DNA from: Desulfatiglans sp. | GTDB lineage: Bacteria > Desulfobacterota > DSM-4660 > Desulfatiglandales > HGW-15 | Length of the DNA: 64,000 nucleotides | Direction: 5' to 3' | NCBI GenBank assembly: GCA_012513605.1 | Contig: JAAZBV010000153.1 | Location: 1 to 64,000, forward strand | Shown: piece after piece, positions 32,918 to 42,630 of the stretch | Layout: every line of letters begins with the position of its first letter | Numbering within the stretch: position 1 is the stretch's first letter | Notes under the pieces: generated by a model | The model's input: the letters and a program-made list of their open reading frames with translations, nothing else | What the model was told of the DNA's origin: nothing | The model's database searches: none | Made by a program: the position numbers and the translations under genes

Positions 32918-33964
32918 TTACTGTAACCCCTTCCAGAAATCCCTGTGGACTTCAATGACAGGCTTAATGGCAGAATCAACTGTTGCAGCATTAGCCCTCT
33001 TTAACAGGGCCTCAGTATCGGCCTTACTGATGTCAGCAAGCTCCTCAAGCACTGACTTTACAGAATTCCTCTGTCCCCTGATATCATATCCGCCCTCAAG
33101 GGTAATAACGATCTTTCCATTACAGCAGGTATCTGCAATATCCATCAGACCCCTTGTAAGGCCGGCAAACCCCTGTGGCGTAACACTCATATTACTTAGT
33201 GGGTCATGCACATGGATATCGAACCCGGCAGAGACAAGGATCAGCTCAGGCCTGAAATCCAGGGCTATGGGCTTAAGCACCCTGTTGTAGATGGATACAA
33301 AGTCACCGTCGCCAAACCCTGCGGATAGCGGCACATTCACCGTGTAACCAACCCCTTTCCCTGTGCCTATTTCACCATAGGAACCGGTGCCCGGATAGTA
33401 TGGATACTGATGGGTAGAAAAATAAAGGATCGTGTCATCTCTTTCAAAGGAATGTTGTGTGCCGTTGCCGTGATGCACATCCCAGTCCACAATAAGCACC
33501 CGGTTGAGTTTAAGGGCCTTTCTCGCATACATGGCAGCAACAGCTATATTATTAAATAGACAGAATCCCATTGCAGCAGAACGCTCTGCATGGTGCCCTG
33601 GCGGCCTGACAAATGCAAATGCATTGTCTGTTTCACCGTCGTCCACCATCCTTACCGCCTCGCAAAGCCCCCCGGCTGCGAGCAGGGCCGCCCTGTATGA
33701 ACCTTTTGAAGTCTGGGTGTCCGGATCAAGATATACTGTGGAGAGCCCATCGGTTGCTGCTATCTTGTCAATGTATTCGGGCGTATGCACATTCAGGAGC
33801 TCATCCCTCGTTGCCTCCCTTACCGGCACATTGGTAAACATATCCTTCATCTCGCTGTCAAGCATCCGGTATATCGCCTCAAGGCGTTCCGGGCACTCAG
33901 GATGGCCCTCTCCCATGTTATGTTCCAGATACCTGTTATCACGAACTATCCCGGTCTTTCTCAT
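32918..33964 (-). CDS. histone deacetylase/AcuC-family zinc amidohydrolase
   Basis: A 348-residue protein of the arginase/deacetylase fold. It has GHPECPERLEAI, VRPPGHHAERSAAMGFCLFNN with the catalytic tandem His, VLIVDWDVHHGNGTQ with Asp/His zinc ligands, SAGFDIHVHDPL with the second Asp ligand, and ITLEGGYD. All active-site residues are present. Bacterial members remove acetyl or related acyl groups from small amines or proteins. The start is at the ATG preceded by GGAGG at 7 nt; a longer in-frame reading lacks an SD. It is the first gene of the operon with yggS and ttcA, and the functional link is unclear. Confidence 0.92.
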   Translation of the reverse strand: MRKTGIVRDNRYLEHNMGEGHPECPERLEAIYRMLDSEMKDMFTNVPVREATRDELLNVHTPEYIDKIAATDGLSTVYLDPDTQTSKGSYRAALLAAGGLCEAVRMVDDGETDNAFAFVRPPGHHAERSAAMGFCLFNNIAVAAMYARKALKLNRVLIVDWDVHHGNGTQHSFERDDTILYFSTHQYPYYPGTGSYGEIGTGKGVGYTVNVPLSAGFGDGDFVSIYNRVLKPIALDFRPELILVSAGFDIHVHDPLSNMSVTPQGFAGLTRGLMDIADTCCNGKIVITLEGGYDIRGQRNSVKSVLEELADISKADTEALLKRANAATVDSAIKPVIEVHRDFWKGLQ

Positions 33965-34138
33965 TTCAAGCCTCCATATCAAAGATTATTGGATAGGGTA
34001 CTGCCCCCATGAGTTAAAATAGAGCATACAATGGGGTATACTCCTGAATTAAGCATATGCAAAACACTAACTTGATTATAGGCAATAGGTTCTGATATCA
34101 TAACCGGCACAAAACCTTAATAAAAAAGGTATATTTTC

Positions 34139-34447
34139 ATGTTTTTTTTTATAGGTGGCATTCAGCCCAAAATAACCTTTGTTGATAACCCTCCTGTTCT
34201 CTGTCCCTCATGCGGTCTTTTAAGGGCCAGGTATAAAAGGGTTGACCAGTATATATCCCTGTTTTTTATACCTATTATTCCGATAAAAAGAGGGGATACT
34301 TTCCTTTTCTGTGAAAGATGCGGGTTGCAGGCCCACGGGGAGAAAACAGGGGATATTTATGGGTATAACCAGCCTCTCTGTAAAAACTGTGGCAGGACCA
34401 TTAAAAAGGATTTTATCTATTGTCCTTTTTGCGGGAAATCATTATAA
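34139..34447 (+). CDS. small zinc-ribbon protein
   Basis: A 102-residue protein with two zinc-ribbon modules. The first has CPSCG at residue ~22 and CERCG at ~58, around a hydrophobic LFFIPIIPIKRGD segment. The second is C-terminal, with CKNCG at ~82 and CPFCG at ~97. The layout (CPSC, then a hydrophobic patch, then a ribbon) is common in 'zinc-ribbon domain-containing' membrane-proximal proteins of unknown role. AAGG lies ~10 nt before the ATG. The following small gene starts 25 bases on. Confidence 0.7.
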   Translation: MFFFIGGIQPKITFVDNPPVLCPSCGLLRARYKRVDQYISLFFIPIIPIKRGDTFLFCERCGLQAHGEKTGDIYGYNQPLCKNCGRTIKKDFIYCPFCGKSL

Positions 34448-34472
34448 AGGCGAATAAAAAACAGGGTTATAG

Positions 34473-34793
34473 ATGAAGAAAAAGCAAAACACACAAAATG
34501 AAGAGATATTAAGCCAGATGGAGGAGCTTGCAAAAAACCTTGGCATAACCGTCAGGTATGAAAAGATACTGAGGGAGAGTGCTTTTTTCCCGGGAGGATT
34601 TTGCAGGGTAAAGGATAAAGACCTTATAATAATAAATTCCAAGGCATCCCTGGATGATAAGGTAGAGATCATGGTAAGGGCGCTTATCCCCTTTGACCTG
34701 AGCCAGATATATGTGCTCCCGGCCATCCGGGAGCTGATAGACAATTTTGGTGAAAGCCAGCAGGTTAGCCAGTCGGCTCACCAGCAGGACTAA
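34473..34793 (+). CDS. conserved hypothetical small protein
   Basis: A 106-residue soluble protein: an N-terminal charged helix (KKKQNTQNEEILSQMEELAK), LGITVRYEKILRES, GGFCRVKDKDLIIINSKASLDDKVEIM, then LIPFDLSQIYVLPAIRELID. The pattern resembles short conserved hypothetical proteins of Desulfobacterota, but no function is known to me. It overlaps the convergent carboxyltransferase stop by 4 bases. Partner of the zinc-ribbon gene by position only. Confidence 0.65.
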   Translation: MKKKQNTQNEEILSQMEELAKNLGITVRYEKILRESAFFPGGFCRVKDKDLIIINSKASLDDKVEIMVRALIPFDLSQIYVLPAIRELIDNFGESQQVSQSAHQQD

Positions 34794-36625
34794 ATACACT
34801 TTTTACACTTCTGTTTGTTTGTCCTTTTATAGAGTTCAAGATACCTGGTAAGGGCCAGCTTCATCTTTTTCCTTTCGCATATCTCCTGAATACCCCTGAT
34901 CTCATGATAAAATTTAAGATTATGGTAGATATCACCGGATATCCTGTGCAGGGCCTGCGACCTTACAAGGTTTTCATCCACAGGAAAACCCCTTGATTCC
35001 ATTACCCTTGGGCCGGTAAATATTACCAGCGCCCCTGGTTCAGCGATTGTTATATCACCCAGCGCTGCATAGCTCGCTATTGCCCCCCCAGTAGCAGGGT
35101 CTGCAAGTATGGAGATATATGGAAGAGCTGCCTTCTTGAGCCTCTCCACTGCCTCTATGGTTTTTACCATCTGCATAAGGGCTGATATCCCCTCATAAAG
35201 TCTTGCCCCTCCTGAACAGCATACACTGATAAAGGGCAGGTTCTCCTGTATGGCATAATCCACCGCCCTCCTGAATTTCTCTCCAAAAACAACACCCATT
35301 GAACCGCCGCAGTAATAGAATTCACTTATTGCCATGACAGCCTGGAAGTGGTTTATCCTTGTGTTACCTGTAACAAGCGACTCCTTGAATCTTGACTTCC
35401 CCTCCTGCCTCTTTAAAAAATCCCTGTAATACTCTGTGAGCGAATCGCTCTCAAGAAGATCCTCCACTGTAAGATTCCGGTAGAGCTCATGAAAGGTACC
35501 CTCATCACTAAGGCACCTTATCCAGTCCTCTGCGCCCAGGGTATAGGAGTATCCGCATTTAGGGCATACATAGAAATTCTTCTGGAAATCATTGAGGGCA
35601 ATAAGCTCTCCGCACCCTTCTGTACGGTTTTCCTTGCCAGGGACCCCTCCGCACTCTATGAATTCCTGATCTTTGTTTATATCCTGAGTCCTGCCGTAAT
35701 CATCGCCCACCTCCACATTGCTGAAATAGTTGACGATCTTGATATTGGGAGGCACCTTTCTGAAAAAATGCTTAATGGGGGTCTCTATGTACCTCTTTAT
35801 ATCATGCAGTGTTCCGCTCCCCTTTAGAAGCCCGAATTCCCTTGCCCTCTCTCCCCTTTTTTTCAGGAGCTTTTTTATCTTCTGTCTTGAAAGGTCTTTA
35901 ATGGCCTTTGTAAGAAACTCATTTACATAGCCTGCCATCTCCTGCCCGTTTGTGACATCCTGTGCCGAAGGGACAATACGGTCAATTACTCCAAGCTTTT
36001 TTAGCTCCTTTGCAGCGGGTTTGAGGATTGTAAGCGCATCATTTATCCTTTCAGCATCCCTGAAAAGTATGGAGGCCGTGCTTTCAGGCGGGGCAGTAGC
36101 ATAAAGGGCATCATCCATCTGGCCCCTTATATCTGTATACTGTATTGCAAGGGCGCCGCCGCTCCCCCCTTCACCAATCACAAGGGATATGGTTCTTACT
36201 GGTATGGTGATGAATTCCCTGATAAGATGCGCTATAAAAAAGGCCTGAAAATGCCTTGCCGATTCCATGGAAATATCTGCACCATAGGTGTCTACCATGC
36301 AGAAGATATATGTCTTTTCAAGATCTGAGTCCCTTACCTTTTTAAGTATATTCAAGATTATGGAGTGATCCCCTGATGTGAGCATACCGTAATTGAGCCT
36401 GTTAAGGTCAGCCTGACTCTTGAGGTCAATAATCTTTGGTTTCTGCTGCCCTATTACATAGAGATCCTTATCCATAAAGGAGCAGGTGCCGGCAACAAGA
36501 GAGCCATTGCCAGTATCTACCTTTTTAAAGCCTGGAAATAGCCTCTCAATAAACTCCGAACTCCTCGGACGCATCGGATGCCTGGTACGCTTTTTAAAAA
36601 TATCTACAAGATCCATCTTTGCCAT
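34790..36625 (-). CDS. fused acetyl-CoA carboxylase carboxyltransferase, alpha then beta
   Basis: A 611-residue carboxyltransferase with both subunits in one chain. Residues ~1-250 resemble AccA (SLVIGEGGSGGALAIQYTD, then YATAPPESTASILF). A zinc-ribbon-like region at ~325-365 has Cys in IECGG, EGCGE and YVCPKCGYSY. The C-terminal half is AccD-like: GGSMGVVFGEKFRRAVDYA, SVCCSGGARLYEGISALMQM and LADPATGGAIASYA. It makes malonyl-CoA together with biotin carboxylase and BCCP, which are not nearby. The order is alpha-beta, opposite to most natural fusions, and the spacing between the first two Cys (~15) is wider than the usual CxxC. GAAAGG lies 8 nt before the ATG. Confidence 0.85.
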   Translation of the reverse strand: MAKMDLVDIFKKRTRHPMRPRSSEFIERLFPGFKKVDTGNGSLVAGTCSFMDKDLYVIGQQKPKIIDLKSQADLNRLNYGMLTSGDHSIILNILKKVRDSDLEKTYIFCMVDTYGADISMESARHFQAFFIAHLIREFITIPVRTISLVIGEGGSGGALAIQYTDIRGQMDDALYATAPPESTASILFRDAERINDALTILKPAAKELKKLGVIDRIVPSAQDVTNGQEMAGYVNEFLTKAIKDLSRQKIKKLLKKRGERAREFGLLKGSGTLHDIKRYIETPIKHFFRKVPPNIKIVNYFSNVEVGDDYGRTQDINKDQEFIECGGVPGKENRTEGCGELIALNDFQKNFYVCPKCGYSYTLGAEDWIRCLSDEGTFHELYRNLTVEDLLESDSLTEYYRDFLKRQEGKSRFKESLVTGNTRINHFQAVMAISEFYYCGGSMGVVFGEKFRRAVDYAIQENLPFISVCCSGGARLYEGISALMQMVKTIEAVERLKKAALPYISILADPATGGAIASYAALGDITIAEPGALVIFTGPRVMESRGFPVDENLVRSQALHRISGDIYHNLKFYHEIRGIQEICERKKMKLALTRYLELYKRTNKQKCKKCI

Positions 36626-36654
36626 ATAGATATCCTTTCAAACTTTAAATATGA

Positions 36655-36690
36655 GAACAGTGACAAGGTCACTGCCTGAACAGTCTGTTC
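36655..36690. promoter_or_regulatory. operator-like cluster of GAACAG repeats
   Basis: GAACAG (36655-36660) is followed by the hairpin CAGTGAC-AAG-GTCACTG (36658-36674) and by the inverted pair GAACAG-T-CTGTTC (36678-36690), all in the promoter region upstream of the carboxyltransferase gene. This is a plausible repressor site; the regulator is unknown. Confidence 0.4.
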
Positions 36691-36805
36691 TTTATACCAC
36701 ATCCCCTGTCTGAAAAACAGTCAGAATGAAAAAGAGGGTTTAACATGCTTTTCAAACAGGATCAAGTCTATATTAACTGGCTATATCTTCATATTTATCA
36801 GCACG

Positions 36806-39800
36806 TTAAGGAAATGGAGCATCTTTTGTCACCCCATCTTCTATATTTTCCGGGGCTGCCCCCCCCCCCTTTTTTACCGCATTACCGAGGTTTTCAAGAA
36901 TCCTTATGGGGGTAAGAATCGCCCTTTTGAATACCCCCAGGAGACCTTTCAAGTTTTCTGTCGGGACAATATCCATCTTAGGCTTGCTCCAGGGGCCGGT
37001 AACATCATAGCCCACTGTGAATAATGTCTCATTATCATCTACCAGTATCCGGCCTACAATAGGTATATGGCTCAGGATAAAATCCAGGTTCCCCAGCGGC
37101 TGCACAAGGAGCCTTATATTGTGAGTCTTTAGTTTAAGGTTCTCCTCACCTGAACCCACTGCGTTAAAGGCTGGGCTCTTCATGACAAATTCCTCTGTTT
37201 TAAGTACCCCTTTATCTATCAGGCCTGTCCCCAGTAGACTGTGGAAATAAAAACCCTTTTCATCCTTCATGCCAATAGGTCGCTCCATAAACTTGTCAGG
37301 AAAATTCAGGGATTCAAGGATCTTTGGAAAGATCATTGAGTGTTTTAAAAGCCCCTGTGTGATGGTGAGGTCATCAATCCTGCCGGATAGGTTACCTGCA
37401 ACAGGATTTTTTTTGGGGCCATTTAAAGTTAAGGTTGTATCAATTACCAGCGTCCCTTTAATGCCCATATCATCAAACCCAGCATCAGAAATGAGTTTAT
37501 CAATGGGCTGGTTAAGAAGGATGACTTTGCCGGTTATATCAATATTGCCAGACTCGGCCCTGTCAATTACACCATTGAGAGAGAGCTTTCCATTATCAAG
37601 GTCAGCAGAAAGCTGCTTAACAGAGATATCATGATCGGAGAAGTCGATTTCCGCACTGAGATCCCTGAATGTGAGTTTGCGCCAGACACCTCCTGACGCA
37701 TTCATCTTAAGATGGATATCAGGAGTGTCAAACCTGCCCTGCCAATAATCGACCTCCCCGCTGCCCATAATTATTTCGGTAAGATCCAGATACTCAGAGG
37801 TGACCAGGAGTTCGCTCCTTATCCTGTCCCACCCGTGCAGTACGCCCTTCATGCTCAGCGGGTTCCCGCCCAGCTTCATATCCCACCAGTTGATAAACCC
37901 CTTTTCACCGGCAAGATCCATGTGGAAAGAGAGGTCGTCAATTGAAAGGGGAAAAAGCCCTTTTTCAAAGGAGAGGCCCTCTCCTATGATGTTTCCGGTA
38001 ATCTGCATCCCCTTTACCCCCTTTTCAGGAAAAGAGAGACCAAGGTCGCAGCCCAATAGGCCTGATAAGTCTTTTTTCTTGCCTTCTATCCTTATCTCAA
38101 TATCCTGAAGAGACAAATCATCCCCCTTGATACTGAGGCTATTAAACTTTCTGTTGTTAAGACTGTACTCTCCTGACAGGCTAATAAAAGATTTCCCGAT
38201 CCTCATCTCTATAATGTCAAGTAAAAGGCTTCCTTTATCAGGCTGGATAAGGTTAAATGCTATGCGGTTACCCCTGCCAACTGCATTGATAAGTACCATG
38301 TCTGTTTCCATGACAAGGTTTCTGGTGTCAACCTCGCCAGTGTACCTGTATGCCCCTTTATCCTCTGTAACCGTGATATTTACAGGGAAGGTTCTTCTGA
38401 AAACAAATGGAAAATTCTCTGGTGTAAGCCCAGATTTTGCAAACCTGTTCATGTCTGCCTGCCCGTTTATTTCAGCACGGGTAAACTGAAGATCGCCCCC
38501 CGCTATCAGGGTTGAGCCGGTAATATCAAAAGGCATATCCCCAAAAAGCCCGCTCCCCTCAAAAGTGCCTTCCTTTTCCAAAGGGAAATGAAATGAGATC
38601 CGGCTGAATTTTAGCGGGAGGTCTAAAGGCCTTTTCATGTAAAGGGTCTCTGTGAAGGTAAAATCCCCTGTAATTATCCTGGGGCCTTTCCAATCTTCAC
38701 TGTAACCAATTACAGTTTTAGCAGAAAGCCTCCCGGTAACATCCCTGTATTCATCAATCTTATCTCGGGCGGTTTGAGGTATAACCTCAAGATAGCGGTG
38801 GGTTAAGAGCTCCTGTATATCAAAATCACCTTCAACAGGTATTGTTAAAACAAATATGGGGGCAGTAAGGCCCTTCACCTCAACTGAGGCATTATTTACC
38901 TTTGAGGTGCCGAATACTCCTGAAAGCCCCCTTACAGCAAGATTTCCATCCCTTATATCAACAGTGGCAGAGACCCCTGAAACAGGCATCTGTATGCCCA
39001 TGTTGGCCAGGGTGAATGATTCACATGTGAGTGTCAACCCGATAACAGAGCTGTTTTTTTCATCTGAAATATGTCTGAACTGGTCGGCTGTACCCTTTAA
39101 CAAAAGTTCATCCATTCTCACCTGCCCCTGTTCAAACAGGGGAAAAAGTTTATCCTTTAGCCAGGGCGAAGTTATCTGGAATGGGAAGTAGCGACTGAAG
39201 AGCTCTATGGGCATAAAGGGGCCTTTTGCCCTGAGCCTGAAAAAGGGATTCTCCATATTTCCCAGGTCTATGGTCGAACCAAGATCAAAATTGAGCTCTT
39301 TATTTTTTATTTTAAGGGAATTGACCTCAATAGTTTTATCCTTAATTGATGCATTTACAGTGCAGTTTAGGGAGGTGATCTCAAAATTTTTTGACCTCTC
39401 TTTATTGACAAGGGTGAATAGAACAGACCTTGTGTCTGTTCTACCCTCTATGGTGATGCCCTTTGCCATACCGCCTGAAATATCAAGGGTGCTGTCCATG
39501 ATCCCTTTTTTCATTTTTACATATTTTTTTGGCCAGGGTATCCATTCAAGGGGTGTGGACTCTGTTTTAAGGGTTACTTTCAGGGTGCTTTCACGGATAT
39601 CGTCAGTATTAATCACAAGAGCGCCATCCCAATTGAAGCCGCTCTTTTTACCCCTGTAACCTGCCTCTCCTTTACCTGATATTTTGAAGTGATTTAAAGT
39701 CCCTGATGCCTGCTCAACCCTTACAGAGAGGTTCTTTACGTTTATCCCGGACGGACCTTCTACATTCAGTTCACCCTCATGAATTTCCAGTATCTTGAAC

Positions 39801-40228
39801 CCGCCCTTGAAAATGACGGCCATATCAAATTTCCCTTTTCCCTTTTTCCTCATAAAAGTCATCAGATATGTTTCATCAAGCCTGATTACAGGATGCCTTA
39901 TATCAACGCTGACCGGCATAAAATCACCTGTCAGAAGCCGCAATTTACTGAACCGGAAATTCAGGCTCATTGCCTCTATGCTGCGGCCTGTGCCCCTGAA
40001 TTGCATCTTCACATCCTGTAAATTCACACCGGTAACGCCAAGGATATCAAACCCCATCTTTTCTGCCTCAATATCCATGCCCAGCCTGTTGCAGACATCC
40101 TTTATAATGTAGTGCTGGACATCAGCTCTCTTGAGAAGATGATTTAAAAAAACAAGGCCGGAAAAGAGTACCAGCAGAAACAGCCCGAAAAGAATAATAT
40201 ATTTACGGATATTTCTGCCCGGGGTCAT
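36806..40228 (-). CDS. large AsmA/YhdP-like inner-membrane protein
   Basis: An 1140-residue protein with one N-terminal transmembrane helix (~9-30) and a very long, beta-rich periplasmic part of repeating short strands. This is the AsmA/TamB-like architecture now linked to lipid transport to the outer membrane. Near the C-terminus, [23 protein letters not shown] and [20 protein letters not shown] are the recognisable AsmA-like C-terminal motifs. Its start overlaps the Nudix stop (ATGA). The codons just before the last ~12 residues contain A6 followed by G11, a slippage-prone tract that alters only the extreme C-terminus if shifted. Confidence 0.85.
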   Translation of the reverse strand: MTPGRNIRKYIILFGLFLLVLFSGLVFLNHLLKRADVQHYIIKDVCNRLGMDIEAEKMGFDILGVTGVNLQDVKMQFRGTGRSIEAMSLNFRFSKLRLLTGDFMPVSVDIRHPVIRLDETYLMTFMRKKGKGKFDMAVIFKGGFKILEIHEGELNVEGPSGINVKNLSVRVEQASGTLNHFKISGKGEAGYRGKKSGFNWDGALVINTDDIRESTLKVTLKTESTPLEWIPWPKKYVKMKKGIMDSTLDISGGMAKGITIEGRTDTRSVLFTLVNKERSKNFEITSLNCTVNASIKDKTIEVNSLKIKNKELNFDLGSTIDLGNMENPFFRLRAKGPFMPIELFSRYFPFQITSPWLKDKLFPLFEQGQVRMDELLLKGTADQFRHISDEKNSSVIGLTLTCESFTLANMGIQMPVSGVSATVDIRDGNLAVRGLSGVFGTSKVNNASVEVKGLTAPIFVLTIPVEGDFDIQELLTHRYLEVIPQTARDKIDEYRDVTGRLSAKTVIGYSEDWKGPRIITGDFTFTETLYMKRPLDLPLKFSRISFHFPLEKEGTFEGSGLFGDMPFDITGSTLIAGGDLQFTRAEINGQADMNRFAKSGLTPENFPFVFRRTFPVNITVTEDKGAYRYTGEVDTRNLVMETDMVLINAVGRGNRIAFNLIQPDKGSLLLDIIEMRIGKSFISLSGEYSLNNRKFNSLSIKGDDLSLQDIEIRIEGKKKDLSGLLGCDLGLSFPEKGVKGMQITGNIIGEGLSFEKGLFPLSIDDLSFHMDLAGEKGFINWWDMKLGGNPLSMKGVLHGWDRIRSELLVTSEYLDLTEIIMGSGEVDYWQGRFDTPDIHLKMNASGGVWRKLTFRDLSAEIDFSDHDISVKQLSADLDNGKLSLNGVIDRAESGNIDITGKVILLNQPIDKLISDAGFDDMGIKGTLVIDTTLTLNGPKKNPVAGNLSGRIDDLTITQGLLKHSMIFPKILESLNFPDKFMERPIGMKDEKGFYFHSLLGTGLIDKGVLKTEEFVMKSPAFNAVGSGEENLKLKTHNIRLLVQPLGNLDFILSHIPIVGRILVDDNETLFTVGYDVTGPWSKPKMDIVPTENLKGLLGVFKRAILTPIRILENLGNAVKKGGGAAPENIEDGVTKDAPFP
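36859..36875 (-). repeat. homopolymer tract A6G11 inside the AsmA-like gene
   Basis: Eleven C (36859-36869) then six T (36870-36875) on the plus strand, coding Lys-Lys-Gly-Gly-Gly on the minus strand near the end of the reading frame. This is a candidate contingency locus or a sequencing-error hotspot. Confidence 0.6.
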
Positions 40229-40698
40229 TGTGATTGCTTTGTAATGCAGGGTTTTTCAGGATGACCCATGAAGGCGAAATAATCCATGCATATCCTTCTA
40301 TGGTCAAAGGCCATTGTTTCAGGCAGGGTCTCAGCTGTAAAAACCCTTGCAGAGAGCGCATCATCAGCTGCTACCGGCATACCCTCTGCCTCTGCAATAA
40401 AAACCACTGATATGGTGTGGTGCCTCGGGTCTCTTTCAGGGTCAGAATAGGCGCCTAGCTGGGATATAAGCTTTACATCAAGGGAGGTCTCCTCCCTTGC
40501 CTCACGCACAGCTGCTGTTTCAAGGCTCTCTCCATAATCGACAAAACCGCCAGGGATGGCCCAGCCATAGGGCGGATTTTTTCTTTCAATCAGGACTATG
40601 CCCCCATTTACCCTTATGATGATGTCCACAGTGGGGAAGGGGTTTTTATACCTGAACAGGCTCTTTCCGCATTCAGGGCAGATAAAGGTATCTTTCAT
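40225..40698 (-). CDS. Nudix hydrolase with N-terminal zinc ribbon
   Basis: A 157-residue protein. FICPECGKS begins a short zinc-ribbon-like element. The Nudix box reads [25 protein letters not shown], here split as [11 protein letters not shown] and [12 protein letters not shown], with REXXEE intact and Ser in place of the usual Gly. FRDP-like ...[17 protein letters not shown] downstream fits ADP-ribose/NADH pyrophosphatases. It hydrolyses a nucleoside diphosphate linked to another group, and the substrate is not determined. It is the middle gene between the sigma-54 activator (14 bases upstream) and the AsmA-like gene (overlap), all on the minus strand. Confidence 0.88.
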   Translation of the reverse strand: MKDTFICPECGKSLFRYKNPFPTVDIIIRVNGGIVLIERKNPPYGWAIPGGFVDYGESLETAAVREAREETSLDVKLISQLGAYSDPERDPRHHTISVVFIAEAEGMPVAADDALSARVFTAETLPETMAFDHRRICMDYFAFMGHPEKPCITKQSQ

Positions 40699-40712
40699 TT
40701 CTGGTTTCCAGG

Positions 40713-42206
40713 CTAAAGATTATATTGAGATATCAGCCTTGACAAATATGTTCGCTGTATATCCATGACCTTGGCTGCCTTGCTTCTGTTGCCACCTGTA
40801 TGGTCCAGATTTATCTTTACAAACTCCTTTTTGAATTTATCAAGGGCATCTTTGAGGGTTAAACCAAATTCAAGGCCGGGCTGCTCCATATCATGGCTGC
40901 CTATGGGCAGGTCTTCAGGCATTATCTCATGCCTGTTTCCCATGACCACTGCCCTTTCAATGGCGTTTCTCAGTTCCCTTACATTGCCGGGCCAGTTGTA
41001 TTTCACTAATTTATCCATTGCCTCTTTTGATATGCCAAGGTTAGGGAGCCCTGTCTCTACCCTGAACATATCCAGGAAATATTTGGCAAGAAGAGGTATG
41101 TCATCCCTGCGGTCACGCAGGGGAGGCATCTGAAGCTGAACAACATTCAGCCTGTAGAATAGGTCCTCCCTGAATCTCTCCTTTGCAATCTCCTTTGGAA
41201 GGTCGCGGTTTGTAGCAGCAATAATCCTGACATCCACGGTAATAGGCTCTGTGCCGCCGATCCTGTAGAAGACCCCTTCCTGCAGTACCCTCAGCAATTT
41301 GGCCTGCATGCCCGGAGACATTTCTGCTATTTCATCAAGAAAAATGGTGCCATCATCTGCAAGCTCAAATTTTCCCACCTTTTTACCGACAGCGCCTGTG
41401 AATGACCCCTTTTCATGTCCGAAAAGCTCGTCCTCCAGCAGCGTCTCAGGAAGGGCCGCACAGTTTAAGACAATAAGCGGCATGGTCTTTCTGTGACCGG
41501 ACTGGTGTATAAGCCTTGCCAGCAGCTCCTTTCCTGTGCCGCTTTCGCCCAATATCAGGGTAGTGGTCTTTGAATTGGCTACCTTGAGTGCATCAAAGAT
41601 AACGGTCTTGATACTCTTTGAATCACCCACGATCTTGTACTTGCTGGATAACTCCTCCTTGAGGTCCCTGTTTTCCTTCTTAAAATGGTCTATCTCCCTT
41701 GCATTGTGTATTGCCCTTGATGCAAGGTCAGCAATAGAGAGGAGCATCTTGATATCATCCTGGGTAAAGGAGGTGCCATCTTCCTTGTCGATCAGCTCAA
41801 CCACACCTATAACCCTGTCATCCACCTTCATGGGTACGCAGGCAATAGACCTTGTCTTAAAACCGGTATGCTCGCTGATCCTTTTATCCCACCTGGTATC
41901 AAGGTTTACATCAGGTATAAGCAGTGGCTCGCCTGTCTGCGCAACATATCCTACAATGCCCTCCCCGAGGCTGATCTGGAACTGCCTGACCTCGCTTCCC
42001 TTTTCACCTGTAGCCACCTTGAAAAAGAGTTTTTTACTCTTTTCATCCAGCAGGAGCAGGGAGCTTGCCTTTGCCGCCATCATCCTGGTGGCACTGTTAA
42101 TGATAAGCTCAAGCAGTTCGTCCTGCTTAAGGATGGAGGATTGCATCCATGCTGATATTTCCCTGAAATAGGAGATAGGAAGTCCATGAGAAGTCTTTGC
42201 ATCCAT
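40713..42206 (-). CDS. GAF-domain sigma-54-dependent transcriptional activator
   Basis: A 497-residue regulator. A GAF domain (~30-165) contains [19 protein letters not shown] and [14 protein letters not shown]. The AAA+ domain (~195-425) has [13 protein letters not shown] (Walker A), GSFTGA (sigma-54 contact loop, Ser instead of the usual Ala), [13 protein letters not shown] (Walker B) and [12 protein letters not shown] Fis-type helix-turn-helix at the end reads [21 protein letters not shown]. It activates RpoN promoters in response to a small ligand or redox cue bound by GAF. GAGGG precedes the ATG. Targets are unknown, and no convincing sigma-54 promoter was found nearby. Confidence 0.93.
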   Translation of the reverse strand: MDAKTSHGLPISYFREISAWMQSSILKQDELLELIINSATRMMAAKASSLLLLDEKSKKLFFKVATGEKGSEVRQFQISLGEGIVGYVAQTGEPLLIPDVNLDTRWDKRISEHTGFKTRSIACVPMKVDDRVIGVVELIDKEDGTSFTQDDIKMLLSIADLASRAIHNAREIDHFKKENRDLKEELSSKYKIVGDSKSIKTVIFDALKVANSKTTTLILGESGTGKELLARLIHQSGHRKTMPLIVLNCAALPETLLEDELFGHEKGSFTGAVGKKVGKFELADDGTIFLDEIAEMSPGMQAKLLRVLQEGVFYRIGGTEPITVDVRIIAATNRDLPKEIAKERFREDLFYRLNVVQLQMPPLRDRRDDIPLLAKYFLDMFRVETGLPNLGISKEAMDKLVKYNWPGNVRELRNAIERAVVMGNRHEIMPEDLPIGSHDMEQPGLEFGLTLKDALDKFKKEFVKINLDHTGGNRSKAAKVMDIQRTYLSRLISQYNL

Positions 42207-42564
42207 GTTGATACCCTCATTTACCTGTTATAGATTAAATAAATCATACCCTTTATAACAATTACGGATGGTAATATCTTTTTTTTTAAGATAGCGTATA
42301 CTTTTATTTACAATAACGCAACAAAAATATAACAATTGTTTTGATTGTATATTATTTTGTATTTAGATGTGCTCCTTTACACAACCTGTAGATAGAATGG
42401 ATACTGGGACATTACCTTTTGAATCAGGAGATACAGGGGGATTAATTCAAAAGAGATACATTACGGGTTAAACAAATGCAAAGCGTATAACTATTCTCAG
42501 CACACCATTTCCTCACCATAGGGCTTAAAATATTAATAAAAAAATCCTTTCATTTCAGCAGCTC
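42207..42564. other. AT-rich divergent intergenic region
   Basis: About 360 bases between the sigma-54 activator and the peptidase gene, with long A/T runs (T9 near 42280). It presumably holds promoters for both directions; no well-matched promoter, riboswitch or hairpin terminator was identified. Confidence 0.4.
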
Positions 42565-42630
42565 ATGTTTTTTACCGATATAAATATGATGGCTAATGGA
42601 AAAGGCATTATTAAAGAGAGGCATAAGGAA

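Noticed and set aside
42207-42564. Sigma-54 promoter (TGGCAC-N5-TTGC) near the sigma-54 activator
   Set aside because: No adequate match to the GG/GC-type -24/-12 elements was found in this AT-rich interval.
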